This document shows positions 28,543-38,213 of a DNA stretch of 64,000 nt, piece after piece. A program made the position numbers and the translations under genes. Every line of letters begins with the position of its first letter. Position 1 is the first letter of the stretch. The notes under the pieces were generated by a model. It did not search any database and had not been told where the DNA came from. It worked only from the letters and a program-made list of their open reading frames with translations. This DNA is from Marinomonas piezotolerans (GTDB taxonomy: Bacteria; Pseudomonadota; Gammaproteobacteria; Pseudomonadales; Marinomonadaceae), in assembly GCF_003362755.1 (NCBI RefSeq), contig NZ_QKRA01000001.1, forward strand, positions 795,639-859,638. The letters are read 5' to 3'.

Positions 28543-28952
28543 ACGTAGATCGCTTGACCTTTAACATCTGCCGAGTGAATAGTAATACTGGTGCCAAGAC
28601 CCGTTGAAAAGCCGCCGCTACCGCCTGACAATCCAGTAGAAATACCTGTGCTAACACCACCGGAGTCGTTGAGACCATTCACAATGACACCATTAGCGCC
28701 TAATTGAGCCGCTTCCTCTACCAACTCTTGCTTTGCTGCATCCAAGCGGCCTTGTTGGGAAAGCCCCTTACTACTTGAAGCGCTTACCGTCCCGATAATT
28801 TCATATTTTAGCGCTGGCGCTTGCGAATAGATTGTTACCTCTTCAGGCGCAATAGGCGCTCGCTGCTCTCCAGTCACAACATGGGAGCTCGATGCACACG
28901 CCGTCAATAGCATCGCGCCTAGCATTACACTCATAGGTTTTAGTTGTCGCAT
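28521..28952 (-). CDS. Small lipoprotein, DUF4156-like
   Basis: 143 residues. Lipoprotein signal with lipobox LLTAC (Cys19). The mature part YSQAPALKYEIIGTVSASSS then LVEEAAQLGANGVIV matches the pattern of small envelope lipoproteins of the DUF4156/RcsF-like superfamily. A glycine/serine-rich segment follows. The function is unknown. The 356-base stretch between it and the next gene (28,953-29,308) is AT-rich and carries no feature I can support apart from room for divergent promoters. Confidence 0.7.
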   Translation of the reverse strand: MRQLKPMSVMLGAMLLTACASSSHVVTGEQRAPIAPEEVTIYSQAPALKYEIIGTVSASSSKGLSQQGRLDAAKQELVEEAAQLGANGVIVNGLNDSGGVSTGISTGLSGGSGGFSTGLGTSITIHSADVKGQAIYVYGAGDK

Positions 28953-29308
28953 AATTCAACTCCATTAAAGTTCGCCTTAGTTATAGATCAGAGCAATACC
29001 GGTGACCATTAAAAACCCGTTGATACAACACTATTTCCCTAATCTCGACATAACTCAAAAATTTGTAGATCTACTGGAGATTCTCGATCACAAAATGTAA
29101 ATACAAAATATAAATTATCAAAATTATTCAATAGAACCTTTATGCACCTCTCTAGTTCCGATGCTTCTCTATGACCAAGAATCTACATCGCTACTTTTAC
29201 AAACCCAATCCACACGCTATAGAACACACTCAAACCTATGCTTTTGTGTTTAAATAATCTAATACATCCAACACCTAACTGAAGTTAACCACCCTTTCTT
29301 GGAGCACT

Positions 29309-30043
29309 ATGATCATTCAACAAGCAACACAGGAAATCGAAACAGCAACAGGCGCCATGCGTTGCCAGATTTATCGCCCTCAAACTGAAGGCCAGTACCC
29401 TTGCATTATTTTCTACTCTGAGATTTTTCAGATTACCACTCCAATAGAGCGAGCCGCCAAAACACTCGCTGGACATGGCTTCGTTGTCGTCACGCCAGAA
29501 GTGTTTCACGAACTCAATCCAGTTGGCACCGTTCTCGCGTACGATGACGCAGGCAAAGATAAGGGCAACCAAGATAAATTCACAAAACCTCTAGAACACC
29601 ACGATAGTGATACTGAGGCCATGATTACGTTTTTTGGGCAACAACCTTACTGCTCCGGAACATTTGGCACCATGGGAGTATGCATCGGCGGACACCTAGC
29701 CTACCGCGCAGCACTGAATTCTAAAATCACTTCAGCTTTTTGCTTGTACGCAACTGACATTCATTCAAACACTCTTCCCTGCGACGAGAACAATGACTCC
29801 CTAACACGCACTGGAGACATCAAAGGTGAAATAACAATGGTGTGGGGAAAACAAGACCCACACGTTCCGCTAGAAGGGCGTCAAAAAATACACCAAAAAC
29901 TAATGGAGACCGAGCGTAACTTCACCTGGCACGAATTCAATGCCCAACACGCATTCATGCGAGACGAGGGAGATCGATACGACCCAGAGCTCGCCATTCA
30001 ATGCTATCAAATGGCAATCAACCAATTTCGTCGATCACTTTAG
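29309..30043 (+). CDS. Dienelactone hydrolase family protein
   Basis: 244 residues, alpha/beta hydrolase fold. The nucleophile is Cys in MGVCIGGHLAYRAA, the acid is Asp in VWGKQDPHVP, and the catalytic His is in FNAQHAFMRDEGDRYDP. These fit the Cys-His-Asp triad of dienelactone hydrolases, which open lactone rings in aromatic degradation. No catabolic genes are adjacent, so the real substrate is open. It is monocistronic with its own terminator. Confidence 0.88.
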   Translation: MIIQQATQEIETATGAMRCQIYRPQTEGQYPCIIFYSEIFQITTPIERAAKTLAGHGFVVVTPEVFHELNPVGTVLAYDDAGKDKGNQDKFTKPLEHHDSDTEAMITFFGQQPYCSGTFGTMGVCIGGHLAYRAALNSKITSAFCLYATDIHSNTLPCDENNDSLTRTGDIKGEITMVWGKQDPHVPLEGRQKIHQKLMETERNFTWHEFNAQHAFMRDEGDRYDPELAIQCYQMAINQFRRSL

Positions 30044-30061
30044 AATGCAAAGATCTACCAC

Positions 30062-30089
30062 AAAAAAGCCCTATTTTTAGGGCTTTTTT
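30062..30089 (+). terminator. Rho-independent terminator of the dienelactone hydrolase gene
   Basis: GCCCTA (30,068-30,073) pairs with TAGGGC (30,078-30,083), with six A before and six T after. The rest of 30,090-30,366 has no gene. Confidence 0.9.
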
Positions 30090-30366
30090 GCCTTCTCTCC
30101 TAAGCCACACAGCACTCCACCTCTAGGGCTTTACAGTTACAGCACGATGCACTGACAAAATTGGACGAAGTCATCAAAAAAAATTGTTTACAAAATCCTG
30201 AATTGATCAATTAACTCCAAGAATGAACAATGCGCTCAAGCTCAAGAGCAGCGGCGCATAGCGACACGCAATACAGGCAATCGATACTTCCTCAGCCTGT
30301 ACAAAGCCAAAGCCTTCAGCGCGTACATTTCAAACTCACTGAACGACAATCTAAAGGGAAGACATC

Positions 30367-30717
30367 ATGGACTTCATCAAACCAAAATACATCGTAGGTC
30401 TTGCATTGGCCGCCACACTTACAACAGCATGCAGCGAAAAAATGCCGACAGTGAACGAAGAGAACTGCACCCAAGCAAACATCAGCCAAATCAAAGACAG
30501 CAAGATACGCAGTGAGTTTTCTGATAGCTGCTTTGACTATAAAATGGAGCAAAGCAAAGAGAAGGCATCCGACCTAATGGAGCAAAGCGCAGACAAAGCC
30601 GAAGAGCTTTATGAAGACGGAAAAGATGCCACACAAGAGTTGTACGAGGACAGCAAAGAGTCTGTCGAAGAACTGTACGACGAAACAACCAACACAACAG
30701 AAGATGGCAGTAACTAA
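30367..30717 (+). CDS. Small acidic helical lipoprotein, 116 aa
   Basis: Lipobox LTTAC (Cys22) after a hydrophobic signal. The mature protein is short, with two cysteines that could pair, and ends in imperfect repeats of about 11 residues (DKAEELYEDGK, DATQELYEDSK, ESVEELYDET) that predict a charged coiled helix. Such lipoproteins may act in envelope stress, but I do not recognise the family. An inverted repeat GGCAGCCAA (30,774-30,782) with TTGGCTGCC (30,801-30,809) downstream may end the transcript. Confidence 0.7.
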   Translation: MDFIKPKYIVGLALAATLTTACSEKMPTVNEENCTQANISQIKDSKIRSEFSDSCFDYKMEQSKEKASDLMEQSADKAEELYEDGKDATQELYEDSKESVEELYDETTNTTEDGSN

Positions 30718-31036
30718 CCATTTATTTAATCAATATTCGATCCCCGCTTCGCTATTTATTGATTAAACCTTTAGGCAGCCAACACCTTCTTTAACTGGTA
30801 TTGGCTGCCAGCTTTACCTTATCACCCTAATTGCTCAAGAAGCACATCCTTCAATCACATAAGACATTGAAACAATACAGAAACAACCAAGCACCTCCCT
30901 GTCGATCATCAAAACATACCACCATCGTAGTACTTTCAATCCAGCCCAAACTCCTATAATGTAACGACGCGCTCATTCTAAGGGATCAAAACACCTTGAA
31001 ACTAGAAAACGCACCCACATCAAATAGGAGTTCGAC

Positions 31037-31285
31037 ATGAAAAAGACCGAAACTTTACTTGGTAAGTATTGTGACCCAGTCAGCCATGCTGAGTTTTTAG
31101 TGGTGGAAATTAAAAGCACGACATCAGTAAAAGAGCCAGCGTCAGGACAAGAACGCTTCACTACCCGCTCTTCCTATCAGACATTTGATGGGCAACCCCT
31201 ACAGCTAGTAGGCGGAATAAACAAAGATCGCTTCAAAGTAAGCGAATCTAATCAAGTAATAGAGCGCATTTCACTAAGCCAATAG
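31037..31285 (+). CDS. Hypothetical protein, 82 aa
   Basis: The protein is small, soluble and mostly beta in appearance. The start is supported by AGGAG at 31,025-31,029. I do not recognise the family. The intergenic region 30,718-31,036 upstream shows only the inverted repeat noted for the previous gene. Confidence 0.6.
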   Translation: MKKTETLLGKYCDPVSHAEFLVVEIKSTTSVKEPASGQERFTTRSSYQTFDGQPLQLVGGINKDRFKVSESNQVIERISLSQ

Positions 31286-31344
31286 TAGTTAACACCCCAT
31301 CTAGGGCAGATCCTGAACGCTGCCCTAGCATCCAATCACTTAAA

Positions 31345-31629
31345 TCACTGCATCTCACAGACGTACCGATCATATATATTCGTGAGCTCAAAGACCTCAT
31401 CACAATAGCTAGATGGGTTCCTCACCAATACACTGGCACTAACCTCTTTAGCACGACGATAAAGAACCACAATCATCCCAAGAGCGGCCGAATCAATATA
31501 ACTGACCTTACTACAGTCCAGTTCAACATGCCGACCATCCCTGAGCGCATTGAAACTCTGCTCATCAAACCACTTATAGCAATCAAAACCAAATTTCTCT
31601 GGCAAGACTATCGTATTCGCCGCATTCAT
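31345..31629 (-). CDS. STAS-domain protein (anti-sigma factor antagonist type)
   Basis: 94 residues, a single STAS domain. The segment YIDSAALGMIVVLYRRAK contains the Ser that is phosphorylated by a partner-switching kinase in SpoIIAA/RsbV proteins. No kinase or phosphatase gene is adjacent. It probably takes part in a partner switch controlling a sigma factor, biofilm or cyclic di-GMP output. Confidence 0.82.
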   Translation of the reverse strand: MNAANTIVLPEKFGFDCYKWFDEQSFNALRDGRHVELDCSKVSYIDSAALGMIVVLYRRAKEVSASVLVRNPSSYCDEVFELTNIYDRYVCEMQ

Positions 31630-31955
31630 ACATGCCTCTCAAAAAAATCTCTTATTAAGATTTATTACGTCAGCAAACAAAGAACTGGATCAAAACGCAC
31701 GACATTTATTCAGGATCTTGCGCGAGATACGGCAATAGCTCATTGCACCACTTACAACAATCTAAGGTCAGATAAGTTAAAACAAGCAAAGCGATAATTA
31801 AGGAAGGTAAAACAAGAAAACGGAAGATAACCACAAAAAATCATTTATCATGATTTAAGTTAAGACTTAAAGTCTCTAGACGCTAATTGAAGGGATATTG
31901 AGGCAAGGCTGCATAGAGCCTTAAAAGAAGAAACTGCAAACAAACACTTTAGAAA

Positions 31956-31993
31956 TGGTTGCGGGAGCCGGATTCGAACCTTCGGGTTATGAG
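31956..31993 (-). pseudogene. 3' remnant of an initiator tRNA(fMet), possible att scar
   Basis: On the minus strand CTCATAACCCGAAGGTTCGA is followed by ATCCGGCTCCCGCAACCA. This is the anticodon loop (CAT), the T arm and the acceptor 3' end with encoded CCA of tRNA-fMet. About seven bases of the variable loop and T stem are missing, apparently lost between two GG repeats, and the 5' half is absent. It lies next to a decayed integrase module, as expected for a recombinase attachment site. The 31,630-31,955 stretch before it holds only a small inverted repeat (about 31,838-31,856). Confidence 0.7.
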
Positions 31994-32340
31994 GATCAAT
32001 TCAATAGCTTACTTTATCTTACATAAAATCAATATGCTAGAATTTTAAATTTTAATCATTAAAAATCAATAGCTTAAATTTAAATTTATTTCTAATATTC
32101 AACGTACTAAATCTAGAACAGCCAATGGAGTGAAATAAATTTTACTTTTTCTATACGTTAGTTGGTCTCATAATCCCTCTTCCCTTCGGATAAACTGACT
32201 ACTAAAGACAAGTCCTTCGGGTTGCTATTCGTAAAGAAGGATATCAGTTTCCGAGCCGTTCAATAAAACTAAATATTGAATCGCCACTAGTTAGCTAGAC
32301 ACCTTTTAGTTAGATAAGACGGTCTAATTGAGAGGTATTT

Positions 32341-32453
32341 ATGAGCAAAACACGTTACCCAGAGCAATTCAAATTTGAAGCTGTTAAGCAAATGACTGAA
32401 GCAGGTTTTAGTGTGACTTAAGTCGCTAATCGCTTAGGCACCACCACTCATGT
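32341..32453 (+). pseudogene. IS3-family transposase OrfA fragment
   Basis: Starts as a normal OrfA (MSKTRYPEQFKFEAVKQMTE), then hits TAA at 32,419-32,421 where the family has a Glu or Gln codon. It continues in frame as VANRLGTTTHV before similarity ends. Only the first half of the helix-turn-helix is left and OrfB is missing. The 200 bases upstream look like the left end of the same IS. Confidence 0.8.
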
Positions 32454-32525
32454 CATCGAACACTCAGGTGAACAGCGCGTGATGCTGGGTACGTTTCGGA
32501 TATCCAACGCAAGTATATAATTTGA

Positions 32526-32874
32526 TCGGATGCCAATATCATTGGCTCTACTCAATGTCACAATTTGGCCAGTTTGTTTTTGCAATCGTAACGGAGAAGC
32601 AATTAATTATAATAACGTCACACAACGCATATGGTATCCGCTGTTAAAACGGCTTGGACTGAAAAAACGACGCCCCTACCAGAAACGTCATACAGCCGAT
32701 ACTCTTTGGCTCGCTTCTGGTGAATCACCTGAATGGATAGCAAAACAGATGGGGCACTCCTCTACTGAAATGCCATTCCGCGTGTACTCGGGCTACGTAC
32801 CAAATTTAACACGCCTTAATGGAAGCGCTATTGAGCTTTTATTGGATGCGAATTCGGAGGTGAAGCATGACTAA
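32526..32874 (+). pseudogene. Decayed tyrosine recombinase (C-terminal third), paralogue of the intact integrase
   Basis: From about 32,560 the translation follows the C-terminal 110 residues of the integrase encoded at 46,928-48,136. Shared segments are CNRNGEAINYNNVTQRIWYP, KKRRPYQKRHTADTLWLASG and ESPEWIAKQMGHS. The catalytic HxxR is retained, but the final Tyr region reads FRVYSGYVPN. A missing T at about 32,579 shifts the frame upstream, and the N-terminal two thirds are absent. Confidence 0.8.
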
Positions 32875-33488
32875 CTCTGAAGCTCGTTCAGCTCACCAAC
32901 CGAACCTAGATGATGTTAGTAACCTAGTTCGGTTTAAAGGCTGTTATTTCTTAAAATAGGTCTACGAAGAAAAATGCTAACGGTTGGCCCGTCAGAATTG
33001 CCATTATTGGCGATGTAGAAAATACCGGGGAGTTAGAATTACGTCTTCTGGGGGATAATTTTAAAGAGTTGGCTAAGTGGTGTGGCGATTACGTCAGCCT
33101 AGAGGCAGTAGTCAATCGCTAAAACGGCGGTTACTTTTATTATCTGGGCTGAGGCCGTTACTGACCTGGCCGACGACGTTACCGCTAATTTCTTTGATCG
33201 AGCGAAAGAGGAAGAGCGTAAGGAGCTAGAATTTGGCCTCCGTACGCGTTGTGAAACTATCTTGATCAATCGGTCTACCAATTCTGTCACGATATATTGA
33301 CTTTGTTTGGTCCAGATTTTAATACAGATACCCTTAGAAGACAGCTGAAAGTCGCTACCACCCGCCACGCTGACGAACTTTGTGTGGAAATGAGAATGGC
33401 AGCCAGTGATGTCGAAAAGAGTGATGAATTTGGCTTCGTGAGCGCCTTACTATCTAACCTGAGAAACCAACACCCTTTTGAAATTTAG
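32867..33488 (+). pseudogene. Decayed copy of the integrase-linked 212-aa gene
   Basis: Starts just before the integrase remnant ends, as in the intact module. LVRFKGCYFLK and IAIIGDVENTGELELRLLGD-like stretches are recognisable across frames against the protein at 46,300-46,938. It is broken by a TAA at 32,957-32,959 and several frame changes. The later part (about 33,140-33,488) is open in pieces but diverged. A perfect 10-bp inverted repeat follows at 33,544-33,572. Confidence 0.65.
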
Positions 33489-33543
33489 TCAAGTAGACTA
33501 TTGAGCGTTTGATTGCCTTAATAGTTCAAACTCTTCGCTGATT

Positions 33544-33572
33544 GGTGTGTAGCGGTACGACGGCTACACACC
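33544..33572. repeat. 10-bp inverted repeat after the decayed integrase module
   Basis: GGTGTGTAGC (33,544-33,553) and GCTACACACC (33,563-33,572) form a stable hairpin without a T run. The intact module also ends in a long hairpin (46,230-46,287) at the same place, after the 212-aa gene. Confidence 0.6.
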
Positions 33573-33617
33573 TACGAGGATGCATTAGTCTGCATTTATC
33601 TAGAAGAAGTAAGCACG

Positions 33618-33650
33618 AAATTATTTGTCACTTTATAGAACAATGTGACC
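33618..33650 (-). repeat. Stray Tn7-like end site
   Basis: Minus-strand GTTCTATAAAGTGACAAATA closely matches the internal end site at 13,405-13,428 (GATCCATAAAGTGACAAATT). The preceding 19 bases (TGATCATTGGTCACATT) also resemble the adjacent site there. No partner end was found nearby. Confidence 0.4.
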
Positions 33651-34054
33651 AATGATCACCTTGGAGGTCAAACGTTTTATTAATAACTGCGACGCCCTAC
33701 CTACTCCTAATAGGCGATCACAAACTTGCCCCGCTTCTACGGCAGCAAGCACCGCACAACCTGGCTCATTCTTGTGTTTACAGTCAAAAAATTGGCACTG
33801 GTAGGAGAGCCGTTCAATCTCGTCAAAAACATGTCCCAAGACCTCCTCGACATTGGCTATGCGAAGTTCTTTCATACCAGGCACGTCGATCATCACTCCT
33901 TCGGTTGGAAGGAGGTATAGCACCCAACCTTTTGTTTGACATTTACGAATAACACCGATTTAACGGACTACTTTCACAGCTAATGCGTTGAGTGATGTCG
34001 ACTTTCCGGCGCCCGAGGAGCCAACCAAGCAACAGTGGTGTTTACGAGAAACTA
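33633..34054 (-). pseudogene. rsgA: Truncated rsgA (ribosome small subunit GTPase)
   Basis: On the minus strand from about 34,054: LVGSSGAGKSTSLNALAVKV (G1 loop), an in-frame TAA at 33,960-33,962, then LYLLPTEGVMIDVPGMKEL (G3), and the Cys/His zinc region QCQFFDCKHKNEPGCAVL. The circularly permuted GTPase is recognisable, but the N-terminal OB fold and the G4 region are missing and the stop breaks the frame. It is a remnant of a gene that assists late 30S assembly. An intact copy presumably lies elsewhere. Confidence 0.8.
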
Positions 34055-34091
34055 ATCTCCCACTACATAATTTCGATTTAACTAACCACGT

Positions 34092-34120
34092 AAAAGGAGC
34101 AAAAAACTTTTGCTCCTTTT
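34092..34120 (-). terminator. Rho-independent terminator of the TRAP operon
   Basis: AAAAGGAGCAAA (34,092-34,103) pairs with TTTGCTCCTTTT (34,109-34,120), with a U-rich 3' side on the minus strand. It lies 10 bases past the permease stop. Confidence 0.88.
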
Positions 34121-34129
34121 CGTACACTG

Positions 34130-36070
34130 CTAGACAGTCACCATTTCACGCGAGCGACGGCTATATAAGTAGGCAAAACTCAACCCCATACCAACAAAGC
34201 CTAGCAATCGAATCAAGACAGTGAGCGTATCAAAGTTGGCCGCAGGTACTGGCCAAGCGATCATCACAGCAGCCACAACAAAGCCGAGTCGTTGAAGCAA
34301 CGATAAAGGCGCATAACACCAACCTGAAAATCCGATGCTCATGGATACTGTCGCAAAGGTAGCCAAGGTGATCGCCATTACCACGCTCACACTATCACCA
34401 ATGAGCAGGATGCCTGGCATGGTGACAAAGAGAAACGGCACCAACAATTTCACGAATCCCAAACGCATTGACTCGACCGCTGTTTCGTTAGCATCGGCCC
34501 CTGAAATGGTAGCCGCAGCATAAGCCGCTAACGCCACCGGCGGTGTGATAGCCGATACGAGTCCGAAGTAGAAAATAAACATATGGGCCGACAAGGTTTC
34601 CATCCCCAATTGCGTCATCGCCGGTGCCACCAGCACAGCGAGTAACAAGTAGGCTGCAGAGGTAGGCAACCCCATTCCCAGGATGAATGACGCTAACGCC
34701 GTCAGCAGCAATACCCCCCAAAGACTGCCATTACCCACTTCAATGATGAGGCCAGAGACCATCAGCCCCATACCTGTCAAGTTCAGAATACCAATGACAA
34801 CACCGGCGGAAGCCACCGCTGCGACAATTGGTAAGGTGTTGGTCAAGGTCTCTTTACATGATGCAATCACATCAACGAGGTTAACCCGCGTGGCTTGTTT
34901 CCAAGGACTGATCAATAGACCGACAACGATACCAATGACCGCCGCCTGAGTTGGCGATTTGCCCATGATCATTAGACCAATTAGAGCGATCAAGGGAAGC
35001 AATAAATAGCTCTTACTTTTCAGTGTTTTTGCAAGTAGCTGCCAACCTGCTTCCATATCACGTTCTAAGCCCAAACGTCCGGCTTCAAGACGTACCGATA
35101 CCATTAGCGCCAATATATATAACAAGGCGGGAACAAGCGCTGCCAGCGCTACTTCAGCGTAGGGGATACCGATCATTTCAGCCATTAAGAAGGCGGCAGC
35201 TCCCATCACAGGGGGCATGATTTGTCCCGCCGAAGAAGCAGCGGCTTCAATGGCTCCGGCCAGTTTTGGGCTGTAGCCTACGCGTTTCATCAGTGGGATG
35301 GTAAATGTTCCAGTCGTTACCACGTTGGCTACGGCACTGCCGTTTAAGCTGCCAAGTAACGCGCTAGATAATGCAGCAGACAACCCTGGCCCACCTTGAA
35401 TACGCCCAGTAAGACCTCGGGCAATATCAACAAACACTTCTCCGGTGCCAATTTTGGTCAGAATGGCACCGAACAACCCAAATAGGAAAATGTATTCAAC
35501 AGCCACACCCATGGGCACGCCATAGACCCCTTCGGTTGATAACAACAAAGTAGAGGTTAAGCGGTTAATATCATACCCACCATGACCATATTCACCGGGA
35601 ATCAGATAGCCATATACGGCGTACAAATACGCGATACCCATTAATACGACAAGCGCCCAGCCGACGGCTAATCGAACGAAGAGAAAGACAATAGCGGCTA
35701 ATGCCAAGAATACCCAAGTGTCTTGTTGTACCGACATGGCACCGCGCATGATAATATCGATGTAGCTATTCCATAGATACGGCCCCGGAATAAGTGCCAC
35801 TAAGGCAATCAAATAGAAACCTAAGCGGAATGTAGATTTCGCTTGCTGGCTGGCGTAATACATCATCGCCGCCGCAGATACGAGAGAGAAGAACGAAGAT
35901 CGCAACAAAAACGCCGTTATACCGCCATAATAGGCGCCATAAAGCACTAATCCCGCAATTGAAACGGCCAGTAAACTAAATAACGTCGACGCTACCACCT
36001 GCTCCCTTCGTCCCAAATGGTCGGACGAAAGGAGCAGACTACGAATGGAAGTCTGCCCCATAATCTTCAC
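34130..36070 (-). CDS. TRAP transporter fused permease (DctQ-DctM fusion, TAXI type)
   Basis: 646 residues with about 16 membrane helices. The N-terminal four correspond to the small DctQ subunit and the rest to DctM. GGPGLSAALSSALLGSLNGSA and GLPTSAAYLLLAVLVAPAM are typical DctM loops. It imports a carboxylate using a sodium gradient together with the binding protein encoded just upstream, three bases away. TAXI-type systems handle glutamate, 2-oxoglutarate and related acids. The substrate is not shown by the sequence. Confidence 0.92.
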   Translation of the reverse strand: MKIMGQTSIRSLLLSSDHLGRREQVVASTLFSLLAVSIAGLVLYGAYYGGITAFLLRSSFFSLVSAAAMMYYASQQAKSTFRLGFYLIALVALIPGPYLWNSYIDIIMRGAMSVQQDTWVFLALAAIVFLFVRLAVGWALVVLMGIAYLYAVYGYLIPGEYGHGGYDINRLTSTLLLSTEGVYGVPMGVAVEYIFLFGLFGAILTKIGTGEVFVDIARGLTGRIQGGPGLSAALSSALLGSLNGSAVANVVTTGTFTIPLMKRVGYSPKLAGAIEAAASSAGQIMPPVMGAAAFLMAEMIGIPYAEVALAALVPALLYILALMVSVRLEAGRLGLERDMEAGWQLLAKTLKSKSYLLLPLIALIGLMIMGKSPTQAAVIGIVVGLLISPWKQATRVNLVDVIASCKETLTNTLPIVAAVASAGVVIGILNLTGMGLMVSGLIIEVGNGSLWGVLLLTALASFILGMGLPTSAAYLLLAVLVAPAMTQLGMETLSAHMFIFYFGLVSAITPPVALAAYAAATISGADANETAVESMRLGFVKLLVPFLFVTMPGILLIGDSVSVVMAITLATFATVSMSIGFSGWCYAPLSLLQRLGFVVAAVMIAWPVPAANFDTLTVLIRLLGFVGMGLSFAYLYSRRSREMVTV

Positions 36071-36073
36071 CTT

Positions 36074-37012
36074 TTACTTTGCTTTGTCGAAGTATTTCTT
36101 CGCACCTGGGTGAAGGGAGATCGGCGTATTCGGTGCCGAACTTAGCTGAATGTTTTTCGCTTGAGGGTGAACCTGAGACAGCTCATCAAGATGGTCAAAC
36201 ATGGCCTTGGTGATATCGTAAACTTTGCTTTGATCCGCTTTGCCACTCGTAAATAGAATCGCTGGATCATTGATTACAACAACAGGGGCCGACACGTCTG
36301 GGTAAATACCTGTTTTCAATTCCGCAACTTGATAAAAGGGGTATTTCTTGATCATGCTGTCGAGTTTCTCTAAGTCGGCAGACAACAGCTTCATATTGGT
36401 TTGTGAATCAAGATCAATCAACGCGGATGTCGGCGCACCGGCAAGTACCACTGTGGCATCAACTTGGCCGTTCACCAATGCTTTTACCCCTTCGTTGTAA
36501 GATAAAAAGCGGGGTGTGATGTCATCAAATACACCGTACTCTTGCAACAAGCGGGTAGCGATTACAGCGGCATTACTGCCCGGAGGCCCCATGCTAACGC
36601 GCTTGCCTTTTAGATCGGCGAACCCATTTACACCCTCGCCTTCGATAGTGGCGACCTGAAGTACCGCTGGATACAGATAAGCCATTGCCGCCACATCTAA
36701 GGCACCACTAGTTTTAAATGGGCCTTCGCCATTTTTTGCTTCGAAGAGTGTGGAAGAGGACGATAAACCTAACGTCATTTGTCCGGCAGCAACGCGGTGA
36801 TTGTTTTCTACCGATGCACCGGTCACTTCCGCGCGTGCCGTGGTGTCATCAAGATTTTTATTGAGGGTTTCGGCAATGCCAGCGCCGATCACATAGAATA
36901 AACCGCCCGTACCGCCCGTGCCGATTGAGATTCGTTCAGCGGCCATTGTGGTAGTGGATACCGCTGCCGCAAGCGCAGAGGCAAGAATCAATTTTTTCAT
37001 GGTTGTCTCCAT
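36074..37012 (-). CDS. TAXI-family TRAP transporter solute-binding protein
   Basis: 312 residues with a cleavable signal peptide (LASALAAAVSTTTMA). The mature N-terminus RISIGTGGTGGLFYVIGAGI is the hallmark of TAXI proteins, and RVSMGPPGSNAAVIATRLL lies in the second lobe. It pairs with the fused permease. A likely start 4 residues in (ATG of MKKLILAS) has the better signal-peptide context. The 142 bases upstream hold the likely promoter. Confidence 0.92.
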   Translation of the reverse strand: METTMKKLILASALAAAVSTTTMAAERISIGTGGTGGLFYVIGAGIAETLNKNLDDTTARAEVTGASVENNHRVAAGQMTLGLSSSSTLFEAKNGEGPFKTSGALDVAAMAYLYPAVLQVATIEGEGVNGFADLKGKRVSMGPPGSNAAVIATRLLQEYGVFDDITPRFLSYNEGVKALVNGQVDATVVLAGAPTSALIDLDSQTNMKLLSADLEKLDSMIKKYPFYQVAELKTGIYPDVSAPVVVINDPAILFTSGKADQSKVYDITKAMFDHLDELSQVHPQAKNIQLSSAPNTPISLHPGAKKYFDKAK

Positions 37013-37154
37013 TTCACGTTATTTTTTTTATCAAATGGTGTGAGCCAATATCGGGGCTAACATCGACAATGTAGAAACCAAACCTTTCACGAACCTTTCA
37101 TGGCAAATAAAAATCGCGCCAGTGTTAACTCGTCAACTTGATAGCAAAACATGG

Positions 37155-38213
37155 TTATTTCGATTTGTGGTCTGACGTCATGGCTGCGCGCCATTCATCT
37201 AAAATAATTGATCGTTTTGCTTTGTCAGTTTGAACTAGTAAGGGTAAACCAAAGGGAATCGGCCTAAAAATACCGTGGCTTCGACGTTTTAATGCCTCTT
37301 GACTATTTGTCCCCTCTATTCCTTCTACAATAGGAATAAGACCCACGTTTTGTGCCATGTATTGTTGGCCTTCGGACAACAAATAATCCAGAAATTCACT
37401 ACCTAACTCAGCGCGCTGTGCCTGTGCTGGAATAAATGCCGTGCGAAGTACCACCGATGTGTAATCGGTGGGCATAATGGGCTCAATCCACGGATAACGC
37501 CTCGACCATTCAAGCGCATAAGAACCAACCAGGTTATAGGCAATGAAAATCTCCCCCTTGCGTAGCGCGTCTAACATTTCGCGACTATTAGGGTAAAGCT
37601 GGGCATGATGGCTACCAAATGCCTCCAACAAACGACCATATGTCCTAGATTGTTGAGAATCATGGAACCAAGTGAGATACCCCAATCCAACCCGCTCGAT
37701 GTCACTCAGCCCCATTTTTCCTTGTAATAGCGGGCCTTTTTCACGCACTAAATTGAGCAGTTGTTCTCGGCTACGCGGCAGAGCGATACCGCCGAGAATA
37801 TCGGTATTTATCACCATAACGATAGGTTCAAAGGCAAACGCGTAAATTTCGTTGCGCCAAGTTGTCCAGTTCGGCAGCGCCTCGGTCACCGATGATTGAT
37901 AAGTTCGGGCAAATCCGTCATTGACCAACTTGAATTGCAAATCCATCGCGGGGCTCATTACTAAATCGGGCATATCGTCAGGGTATGTACGCAACCTTGC
38001 TTCAAGCTCTTTTGTGCCAAATTCCCAGTAGTGAACGTCGACATCGGATACGGATTTCTGAAACTGTTGAAGGAGTGGTTCAATCACAGGGTAATCGGCA
38101 ACTCCCCAAATATGTATACTTCCTTCAAGCGTACCTGGTAGGTAGTGCTTAGACACCGCCTGCGAACCGCTTCCCAGCAAAAGAAACAGTAAACCAATGG
38201 CAAAACGAATCAT
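37155..38213 (-). CDS. Periplasmic binding protein of the sensory operon
   Basis: 352 residues, signal peptide ending SGSQA, then a type II periplasmic binding protein of the iron/polyamine-like class (IHIWGVADYPVIEPLLQQFQ). No transporter permease or ATPase gene is adjacent. Its start overlaps the end of the kinase gene (ATGA at 38,210-38,213), so it is the third gene of a regulator-kinase-binding protein operon. It may present a ligand to the kinase, as in other three-component systems. Confidence 0.8.
   Translation of the reverse strand: MIRFAIGLLFLLLGSGSQAVSKHYLPGTLEGSIHIWGVADYPVIEPLLQQFQKSVSDVDVHYWEFGTKELEARLRTYPDDMPDLVMSPAMDLQFKLVNDGFARTYQSSVTEALPNWTTWRNEIYAFAFEPIVMVINTDILGGIALPRSREQLLNLVREKGPLLQGKMGLSDIERVGLGYLTWFHDSQQSRTYGRLLEAFGSHHAQLYPNSREMLDALRKGEIFIAYNLVGSYALEWSRRYPWIEPIMPTDYTSVVLRTAFIPAQAQRAELGSEFLDYLLSEGQQYMAQNVGLIPIVEGIEGTNSQEALKRRSHGIFRPIPFGLPLLVQTDKAKRSIILDEWRAAMTSDHKSK

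Noticed and set aside
30316..30552. Minus-strand ORF opposite the helical lipoprotein
   Set aside because: Antisense to a gene with a clear lipobox and ribosome-binding site. No independent support.
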